Positions 8,591-14,499 of a stretch of DNA of 64,000 bases are shown in pieces. Within the stretch, counting starts at the first letter, position 1. Each line of letters begins with the position of its first letter. The DNA comes from Crossiella cryophila (GTDB taxonomy: Bacteria > Actinomycetota > Actinomycetes > Mycobacteriales > Pseudonocardiaceae). Under the pieces are notes generated by a model. The model did not search any database. It was not told where the DNA came from and worked only from the letters and a program-made list of their open reading frames with translations. Made by a program: the position numbers and the translations under genes. The DNA lies in assembly GCF_014204915.1 (NCBI RefSeq), contig NZ_JACHMH010000001.1, positions 5,481,501 through 5,545,500 on the forward strand, in the 5' to 3' direction.

Positions 8591-9489
8591 CAGGAGGGGT
8601 CCTTTCCGAGCAGCAGCCAGGTGCGGTGGACGTCGAGGAATTCGCCGACCTTCTCCCACTGCGGCCAGTGCCCGGCGTCCTGGATCACGTGCAGGCGGGC
8701 GTCGGGCAGCCAGCCCAGCAGCAACTCGGCCTCGTCCAGGCCGCCGGTGGGGTCGTGGCTGGTCCACAGCAACAGGGTCGGCGCGTGCACCCGGGAGACC
8801 CAGGACGGGTCCCAGGCGAAGTCCTTGCGCACCAAGGGATCCTGGAGGACCAGGGTGTTGGTGATGGCCTGCACGAAGCCGGGCCGGGAGTAGACCTGGC
8901 GGCGCAGGTTCACCAGCTCCTCGGTGACCATCTCCTTGTGGTGGAACAGGAACTCCACCCGGCGGCGCACCGTGTCCGCACTCGGGTCCAGCACCGCGGC
9001 CATCGTGCTCTCCCGCAGCCGGTGCATCACCTCGGGCTTGTTGGCGATGTTGCCGGGGGTGTTGAGCACCAGCCGGTCCACCCGCTCCGGGTAGTGCGCT
9101 GCGGTCCAGGCGGCCACCCAGCCACCCAGGGATTCGCCGGAGAGGTGCGCGTGCTCGATGTCGAGCACGTCCAGCAGGGACACGAGGTGCTCGGCCAGCA
9201 CGTCGATGGTGTAGGGCTGGTCGGGCAGTGCCGACCAGCCGTGACCCACCATGTCATAGACCGTCACCCGGAAGTCCCTGGCCAGACCGGTCAGGTCGCG
9301 GGCGTATGCCTCCAGGTGCCCGCCGGTGCCGTGCAGCAGCACCAGTTCCGGGCCCGCGCCCGCCTGCAGGACCCTGGTGCGCACGGTGCCCGTGCCCAGG
9401 GGGACCTCGACGTGCCGCAGGGTGTGGTCCAGATCGGCCAGTTCGGCCCAGACGCTGACGTGCTCGGGGATCGGCGTGGCAGCGCTCAC
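8590..9489 (-). CDS. mhpC: Alpha/beta hydrolase, meta-cleavage product hydrolase (MhpC-like)
   Basis: This 299-aa alpha/beta-hydrolase has the oxyanion motif LLHGTGGH, nucleophile S120 in GESLGG, acid D246 in SHDPTGG and H274 in AGHWPQWE. This is the C-C hydrolase type that splits the ring-fission product into 2-hydroxypentadienoate and an acid. The frame is open upstream, but the GTG at 9489 is the likely start: AGGAGG lies just upstream and the codon overlaps the cupin stop (GTGA). The operon order (dioxygenase next, hydratase operon converging) supports a role right after ring cleavage, feeding the mhpDFE-like genes. Confidence 0.88.
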   Translation of the reverse strand: MSAATPIPEHVSVWAELADLDHTLRHVEVPLGTGTVRTRVLQAGAGPELVLLHGTGGHLEAYARDLTGLARDFRVTVYDMVGHGWSALPDQPYTIDVLAEHLVSLLDVLDIEHAHLSGESLGGWVAAWTAAHYPERVDRLVLNTPGNIANKPEVMHRLRESTMAAVLDPSADTVRRRVEFLFHHKEMVTEELVNLRRQVYSRPGFVQAITNTLVLQDPLVRKDFAWDPSWVSRVHAPTLLLWTSHDPTGGLDEAELLLGWLPDARLHVIQDAGHWPQWEKVGEFLDVHRTWLLLGKDPS

Positions 9490-9998
9490 GTGTCCTCCTG
9501 GTGGTCGAACCGGGCCTTGGCCTCGGCGAGGGTGACGAGTCCGGCGCTCTGCCTGCGGGCGAGCCCGAACAGGCCGAGCAGCCGGGAGTTCTCGATGGTC
9601 AGGAACTCCACCGGTTCGGTGGCGGAGCCGTTGTGGTGGCGGTGCCAGGCCCACGGCGGGGTGTAGACGAACGAGCCGGTGCGCCAGGTGACGGGCTCGG
9701 CCTCGCCCTCGATCTCGCTGTGGCCTTCGCCGGACAGCACGAAGTGCACGGTCTCGTGGTAGTGCCGCTGCATGTCCGAGCTTTCCCCGGCCGGGATCAC
9801 CTGGCGGAACAACTCGAACGTGGCGGTGGGCAGGGTGCCCGCGATGCGCAGCGTGGTGGGGTTGGGCACCGAGCCGGGCGGGATGGTGTCGAGGTCCTCG
9901 TCGTGCACGACCAGTGGGCGCTGGCCGCCGGGGGCGACCGCGTGCGTGATGCCCGCGAGGAAGTCGGCCATGTTGAAGGCGGGGCCGGAAGTGGCCAT
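9486..9998 (-). CDS. Cupin-domain protein
   Basis: This 170-aa protein has a single cupin fold. Motif 1 is seen as QRHYHETVHFVLSGEGHSEIEG, with the metal-type His pair, and motif 2 as GSFVYTPPWAWHRHHN. Such small cupins in catabolic operons may be dioxygenases, isomerases or sensors; the reaction cannot be deduced. It overlaps the hydrolase start by four bases and follows the SDR gene after 13 bases, so it belongs to the same operon. Gentisate-dioxygenase-like proteins share the histidine spacing but are about twice as long. Confidence 0.8.
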   Translation of the reverse strand: MATSGPAFNMADFLAGITHAVAPGGQRPLVVHDEDLDTIPPGSVPNPTTLRIAGTLPTATFELFRQVIPAGESSDMQRHYHETVHFVLSGEGHSEIEGEAEPVTWRTGSFVYTPPWAWHRHHNGSATEPVEFLTIENSRLLGLFGLARRQSAGLVTLAEAKARFDHQEDT

Positions 9999-10011
9999 CG
10001 GTGGTGTCCTT

Positions 10012-10800
10012 TCACCCGGGGTGCTCGGTGCGGCCGCCGTCGACGGTGAGCACGGTGCCGTTGACGTAGCCTGCCGCCGGCGAGGCCAGGTACGCGACCG
10101 CGGCGGCGATCTCCGCCGGATCGGCTGCCCGCGCCGCCGGGATCTCGGCCTGGTCCTGGGTGATCGCGGTGGCCAGGTCGAGGCCCGCGGCCCGGGCCCT
10201 GGCCCGCAGCACCGCCAGGCGGCGCGGGGTGTCGGTGGCCCCGGGGGCGACGGTGTTGACCGTGACGCCGCGGTGGGCGTACTCGCGGGCGGCGAGCTTG
10301 GCCGCCGCGGTCATCGCCGAGCGCAGCACGGTGGAGGCGGCCAGGCCCGGTTGCGGCTGGCGGACCGCGGTGGAGCCGATCACCACCACCCGGCCGAAAC
10401 CCCGCTTGGCCATCGGCGGCAGCGCGGCCCGCAGTAGGGCGAGCGGGCCGAGTACCAGCAGGTCCAGGTTGTGGTGCCACTGGTCGTCGGCGATGGCCAG
10501 GATCCGGCCGGGCGCCGGGCCGCCCGCGTTGACCACGAGCACGTCGAGCGAGCCGTGCCTGGCCCGCACCTCGGCCACGGCGGCGGTCGCGGCCGCCGGG
10601 TCGGCCAGGTCGCACACCAGGTGGTCCACACCGCCGCCCAGGGCCGCGGCGGTCGCGGCGAGGGTGTGCCCGGTGCGCCCGGCCAGCACGACCCGGTGCC
10701 CGGCGGCCAGCAACGCGGCCGCGGTGGCCGCGCCGATCCCGCCCGCGCCGCCGCCGACCAGCGCGGTGCGTTCCACAGTGGACTGGTTGTTCTCCGTCAC
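10012..10800 (-). CDS. SDR-family oxidoreductase with an altered active site
   Basis: This 262-aa Rossmann-fold protein has cofactor motif GGGAGGIGAA near the N-terminus, NAGG, and the C-terminal GYVNGTVLTVDGG typical of FabG-like short-chain dehydrogenases. The catalytic Ser is present in VVIGSTAV, but the expected Tyr-x-x-x-Lys is absent: the segment reads LAASTVLRSAM. The same pattern occurs in a known divergent SDR subgroup, so the chemistry may differ from a classic alcohol dehydrogenase. The GTG at 10800 is preferred, with TAGGAC just upstream. It is the first gene of the minus-strand meta-cleavage operon and is divergent from IclR regulator 2, with only 38 bases between starts. Confidence 0.82.
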   Translation of the reverse strand: MTENNQSTVERTALVGGGAGGIGAATAAALLAAGHRVVLAGRTGHTLAATAAALGGGVDHLVCDLADPAAATAAVAEVRARHGSLDVLVVNAGGPAPGRILAIADDQWHHNLDLLVLGPLALLRAALPPMAKRGFGRVVVIGSTAVRQPQPGLAASTVLRSAMTAAAKLAAREYAHRGVTVNTVAPGATDTPRRLAVLRARARAAGLDLATAITQDQAEIPAARAADPAEIAAAVAYLASPAAGYVNGTVLTVDGGRTEHPG

Positions 10801-10838
10801 GCGTCCTACAGTCCGGTCATGACCGAGCAGGACCAAGC

Positions 10839-11621
10839 ATGAGTCCCACTCGCCGGGACTCCGCGGCCGAGGTGGCCGGTGGTTCGCTGGAACGCGCCGC
10901 CGCGCTGCTGGACGCCTTCGACGCCGACCACCGCGAACTCGGCCTGGCCGAACTGGTGCGCCGTTCGGGCCTGCCGCGCTCGACCACGCACCGCACCGCG
11001 GCCCGGATGATCCAGCTCGGCTGGCTGGACAAGCAGGGCGAGCGGTACCGGATCGGCAACCGGCTCTTCGAGCTGTCCGGGCTGGTGCCGGTGCGGCGCG
11101 AACTGCGTGAGGCGGTGCTGCCGTTCCTGCAGGACCTCTACGCGGCGGCCCGGACCACGGTGCAGCTCGGCGTGCTCGACGGCGCCCAGGTGCTGGTGGT
11201 GGAGAAGATCTCCGGGCACCGCCCGATGCCGATGTTGGACCAGGTAGGGGGCAACATCCCGGCGCACTGCTCCGGCCTGGGCCGGGCCATCCTGGCCTAC
11301 TCCGACGAGCAGACCTTCGAGACCGTGGTGGCCGCCGGACTGCACCGGCGCACCCCGCGCACGATCAGCAGCCCGACCGCGTTGCGCCGGGAACTGGCCG
11401 CCATCCCGGACCGGGGCTGGGCCTATGACCGGGAGGAGGGCATCGTCGGCATCAGCTGCGTGGCCGCGCCGATCTTCGACGCGGTCGGCGGCGTGGTGGC
11501 GGCGCTGTCGGTCACCGGTCCCAGCGCGGTCGTGCTGCCCGAACGGATCGGGCCCGCGGTGCGGATGGCCGCGGCGGCGGCCAGCCGGGCCTACTCCAGC
11601 AGGCGCTGGGCCGGGCCGTGA
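10839..11621 (+). CDS. IclR-family transcriptional regulator 2
   Basis: This 260-aa protein has an N-terminal winged HTH (ELGLAELVRRSGLPRSTTHRTAARM, about residues 30-60) and the IclR sensor domain, including ARTTVQLGVLDGAQVLVVEKI, IPAHCSGLGRAILA and YDREEGIVGISCVAAPI. The ATG at 10839 has only a weak AGGACC site upstream. An operator-like palindrome (10841-10861) covers codons 1-8, so either the protein represses by binding its own start region or the true start is the GTG at 10872. Two more copies of the same palindrome lie upstream of the FMO gene and of the ABM gene, making this the likely regulator of those operons. The effector is unknown. Confidence 0.9.
   Translation: MSPTRRDSAAEVAGGSLERAAALLDAFDADHRELGLAELVRRSGLPRSTTHRTAARMIQLGWLDKQGERYRIGNRLFELSGLVPVRRELREAVLPFLQDLYAAARTTVQLGVLDGAQVLVVEKISGHRPMPMLDQVGGNIPAHCSGLGRAILAYSDEQTFETVVAAGLHRRTPRTISSPTALRRELAAIPDRGWAYDREEGIVGISCVAAPIFDAVGGVVAALSVTGPSAVVLPERIGPAVRMAAAAASRAYSSRRWAGP
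10841..10861. promoter_or_regulatory. IclR-type operator, copy A (GAGTCCC-N7-GGGACTC)
   Basis: Seven-base perfect arms with a 7-bp centre. It overlaps the first codons of IclR regulator 2 and lies 41 bp from the divergent SDR start, so one site could control both directions. Confidence 0.7.
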
Positions 11622-11631
11622 GTGAAAGATC

Positions 11632-11652
11632 GAGTCCCGCTGACCGGGACTC
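11632..11652. promoter_or_regulatory. IclR-type operator, copy B (GAGTCCC-N7-GGGACTC)
   Basis: Same arms and spacing as copy A. The centre GCTGACC makes it nearly a full palindrome. It begins 11 bases after the IclR 2 stop and ends 67 bases before the FMO start, the expected place for an operator of the FMO-cupin-NTF2 operon. Confidence 0.75.
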
Positions 11653-11719
11653 TCGGTTGGTCCCGGCGGCCGCCGGTCAGAGACTGTGGTCCCACCAGGT
11701 CGGACCAGGAGGACACAGC

Positions 11720-13219
11720 ATGCGGGTCGCGATCATCGGCGCCGGGGTCGCCGGACTCACTACCGCCAAGGTTCTGCTGGCAGCGGGCCACGAGATCCTG
11801 GTCTTCGACCGGACCCCCGATGTCGGCGGGGTGTGGAGCCGCACCCGCCGCTATCCCGGTCTCACCACCCAGAGCCCCAAGGCGCAGTACTCCTTCACCG
11901 ACTTCCCGATGCCCCGGCACCTGCCGGAGTGGCCGACCGGCGCCCAGGTGCAGGAGTACCTGGAGTCCTATGTGGCCGAATTCGGACTCGAACCGAGCCT
12001 GCGGCTGGCGGCCACGGTGGAGGCGGTCGTCCAGGACGGTGATGCCTGGGCGGTGACCACCCGGTCGGCGGCCGGGACCAGCACCGCGACCTTCGACCGG
12101 GTGGTGGTGGCCAACGGCGTGTTCTGCGAGCCCTCGGTGCCCGAGTTCCCCGGCCGCGCCGAGTTCGCCGCCGTGGGTGGGCGGCTGCTGGCCGGTTCGG
12201 ATTTCCACGACGTCGACCAAGCCCTCGGTAGGCACGTGCTGGTGGTCGGCTACGGCAAGTCGGCGTGCGATGTGACCGTGCCGATCAGCAAGGTCGCGGC
12301 CAGCACCGACGTGATCGCCCGGCAGCTGCTGTGGAAGGTGCCGCGCAAGATCGCCGGGGTGGTGAACTTCAAGATGCTGTTGCTGACCAGGATGGGCGAG
12401 GCGTTGTTCCGCTATCGCTGGTTGCGCGGCTTCGAGAAGTTCCTGCACGGCCCCGGCAACCGGCTGCGCCGCGCACTGCTGAACTCCCTTGGCACGGTCT
12501 CGGTGCGCCAGTTCGGGCTCAAACGGCACGACCTGGTGCCGGGCGGGCGGATGGAGGACATCGTCAAGGGCGCGATCGGCCTGGCCACCGAGGGCTTCTT
12601 CGAGGGCGTGGCCGCGGGTGCGATCAAGGTGCGCCGCGACCAGACCATCACCAGCCTCGGCGAGCGGGACGGCAGGCCGGTCGCCGAACTCGCCGACGGT
12701 TCGGTGCTGCCCGCCGACCTGGTCGTCTGCGCCACCGGCTTCACCCAGGGCGTGCCCTTCCTGACCGAGTCCGTGCAGCAGCGGCTCTTCGACGAGCGCG
12801 GCAACTTCCTGCTGTACCGCCAGATCCAGCCCCTCGAAGTGCCCGGCCTGTACCTCAACGGCTACAACTCCTCCTTCTTCAGCCCGCTCAACGCCGAGAT
12901 GGCCGCCCTGTGGATCGCCGCCGACCTGGCGGGTGCGCTCACCCTGCCGGACGTGGCGACCCGGCGGGCCGATGTGCTCGGCCAGCTCGCCTTCATGGAC
13001 GAGGCCACCGACACCCACCACTGCCGCGGCACCAAGATCATCCCGTTCTCCATGCGCAACGTGGACGAGGTGCTCGGCGACCTCGGCGTGCAGATCCCCA
13101 GCCGGGTCCGCGCCACGCACTGGCTGAACCCGGTGGCGCCCGCGGCCTACCGCGCGCTGACCCCCGCCCTGCTCCAGCGCCTGGCCGCGCCGGAGACCGC
13201 CGCCCGCGTCACGCTCTGA
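11720..13219 (+). CDS. FMO-type flavin monooxygenase
   Basis: This 499-aa protein has the FAD-binding motif GAGVAGLTTAKVLL at the N-terminus, followed by VFDRTPDVGGVWSR. A second Rossmann motif for NAD(P)H lies near residues 174-187 (VLVVGYGKSACDV), and the family ending motif is VVCATGFTQGVPF. This is the class B flavoprotein layout of FMOs and Baeyer-Villiger-like enzymes. The ATG at 11720 is well supported by AGGAGGA at 11707-11713. It starts an operon with a cupin and an NTF2-like protein and carries an IclR-type operator upstream. It may oxidise a ketone or aromatic side chain feeding the meta-cleavage genes; the substrate is not known. Confidence 0.88.
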   Translation: MRVAIIGAGVAGLTTAKVLLAAGHEILVFDRTPDVGGVWSRTRRYPGLTTQSPKAQYSFTDFPMPRHLPEWPTGAQVQEYLESYVAEFGLEPSLRLAATVEAVVQDGDAWAVTTRSAAGTSTATFDRVVVANGVFCEPSVPEFPGRAEFAAVGGRLLAGSDFHDVDQALGRHVLVVGYGKSACDVTVPISKVAASTDVIARQLLWKVPRKIAGVVNFKMLLLTRMGEALFRYRWLRGFEKFLHGPGNRLRRALLNSLGTVSVRQFGLKRHDLVPGGRMEDIVKGAIGLATEGFFEGVAAGAIKVRRDQTITSLGERDGRPVAELADGSVLPADLVVCATGFTQGVPFLTESVQQRLFDERGNFLLYRQIQPLEVPGLYLNGYNSSFFSPLNAEMAALWIAADLAGALTLPDVATRRADVLGQLAFMDEATDTHHCRGTKIIPFSMRNVDEVLGDLGVQIPSRVRATHWLNPVAPAAYRALTPALLQRLAAPETAARVTL

Positions 13220-13236
13220 TCGCACGAAGGGACACC

Positions 13237-13713
13237 ATGGACACCAACGGGAACGCCGAGACGACCACCCGGTCGGCACAGCACGTCTGCCGCTCCGGCG
13301 AGGGCGTCGACGTGGGCGCGATCGGCCTGGGCATCAAGGTCCGCCTGACCGGAGCCGACACCGGGGGCGCGTACTCGCTGTTCGAGTACATCGTGCCGCC
13401 GGGACTGGGCGGCCCGCCCACGCACATCCACAGCCGCGAGGACGAGCTGTTCACCTGTGTGCAGGGCCGGGTCCGGGTGGTACTCGACGGAGTGGAACAC
13501 GTGCTGGGGCAAGGGGATTCGCTGCTGATGCCGCGCGGGGTGCCGCACGTGTTCAGCAACCCGTTCGAGGAGGAGACCCGGATCGTCGCGGTGGTCTCCC
13601 CGCCCGGCCTGGAGAACTACTACCGCGAGCTGAGCGAACTGCCGCCCGGCCCGCGCGACATGGCCCTGGTGGCGCAGGTGATGGCCCGCCACGGCCTGTC
13701 CCTGCAACGATGA
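13237..13713 (+). CDS. Cupin-domain protein
   Basis: This 158-aa single-domain cupin has a clear motif 1, GGPPTHIHSREDELFTCVQG with two His and a Glu as metal ligands, and motif 2, GDSLLMPRGVPHVFSN. A GAAGGGAC ribosome-binding site precedes the ATG. It lies 17 bases after the FMO gene and overlaps the next start (ATGA, 13710-13713). It belongs to the group of quercetinase-like small cupins that often accompany monooxygenases. Whether it is an enzyme or a binding protein cannot be told. Confidence 0.82.
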   Translation: MDTNGNAETTTRSAQHVCRSGEGVDVGAIGLGIKVRLTGADTGGAYSLFEYIVPPGLGGPPTHIHSREDELFTCVQGRVRVVLDGVEHVLGQGDSLLMPRGVPHVFSNPFEEETRIVAVVSPPGLENYYRELSELPPGPRDMALVAQVMARHGLSLQR

Positions 13714-14090
13714 GCAGGGCCAGGTACGAGGCGATGGTGCACGCGATGTGCGCCGCGGTGGACGCCGGTGACGCCGCGGCCTTCGGCGCCTGGTTCGCCG
13801 AGGACGCCACCTACACCTTCGCCAACAACCCTGCCCTGACCGGCCGGGCCGCCATCGTCGAGGCCACCGCGGGCGCGGCGGGTGTGCTGCCGTGGGTGCG
13901 GCATGTGGTCGAACAGGTCGCGGTGGTGGGGCAGCAGTTGTTCTGCCGCTTCACCATCAAGACCGAGGCGCCCGGCGGCGGCGAGCTGGCACTGCCGTGT
14001 GTGACGGTGATCTGGCTGGACGGGGACCGGATCGTGGACTACCGGGTGCACATGGACCTCAGCCCGGCAGTGGGCGTCAGAGCGGGTTGA
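13710..14090 (+). CDS. SnoaL-like / NTF2-fold protein
   Basis: This 126-aa protein matches the SnoaL_2 pattern. An N-terminal helix pair (MVHAMCAAVDAGDAAAFGAWFAEDATYTF) is followed by a curved beta sheet with TGRAAIVEA and the C-terminal strand VTVIWLDGDRIVDYRVHMD. Such proteins are small-molecule isomerases, cyclases or hydrolases. It is translationally coupled to the cupin and is last in the FMO operon. Its 3' end overlaps the convergent VOC gene by 14 bases. No specific reaction can be assigned. Confidence 0.82.
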   Translation: MSRARYEAMVHAMCAAVDAGDAAAFGAWFAEDATYTFANNPALTGRAAIVEATAGAAGVLPWVRHVVEQVAVVGQQLFCRFTIKTEAPGGGELALPCVTVIWLDGDRIVDYRVHMDLSPAVGVRAG

Positions 14091-14457
14091 GACGGGCTTT
14101 GAGCAGGCAGAACTCGTTGCCCTCCGGGTCGAGCAGGACGTGCCACTGCTCCTGGCCGGTCTGCCCGACCTCGGCCGGGCGGGCGCCGAGCGCCAGCAGG
14201 CGGGCCAGCTCGGCGTCCCGATCGCGGTCGGTGGCGTTGACGTCGATGTGCAGCCGGGACCTGCCCTGCTCCGGCTCGTCCTGGCGGCTGAGGACCAGCG
14301 TCGGCTGCGCCCCGCCGAAGCCCTCCCTCGGCCCGATCTCGATCGAGCCGTCGTCCTCGGTATCGAGCACGACGAAGTCCAGGACCGCGCACCAGAATCG
14401 CGCCAGCACCTCGGGATCGTGACAACCGAGCACGAGTTCACTGATCCGACAGGCCAT
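14077..14457 (-). CDS. VOC-family (glyoxalase-like) protein
   Basis: This 126-aa protein has paired beta-alpha-beta-beta-beta modules: ISELVLGCHDPEVLARFWCAVL at the start and the C-terminal WHVLLDPEGNEFCLL that ends many actinobacterial VOC proteins. The family includes glyoxalases, extradiol dioxygenases and antibiotic-binding proteins. Only some of the usual metal ligands are evident, so activity is uncertain. It lies 42 bases downstream of the PcfJ-like gene on the same strand and may share its transcript. Confidence 0.82.
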   Translation of the reverse strand: MACRISELVLGCHDPEVLARFWCAVLDFVVLDTEDDGSIEIGPREGFGGAQPTLVLSRQDEPEQGRSRLHIDVNATDRDRDAELARLLALGARPAEVGQTGQEQWHVLLDPEGNEFCLLKARLNPL

Positions 14458-14499
14458 TGACCCAACCTACTCTCAGCAGTTTGCCCGACCGGGCTCAGG

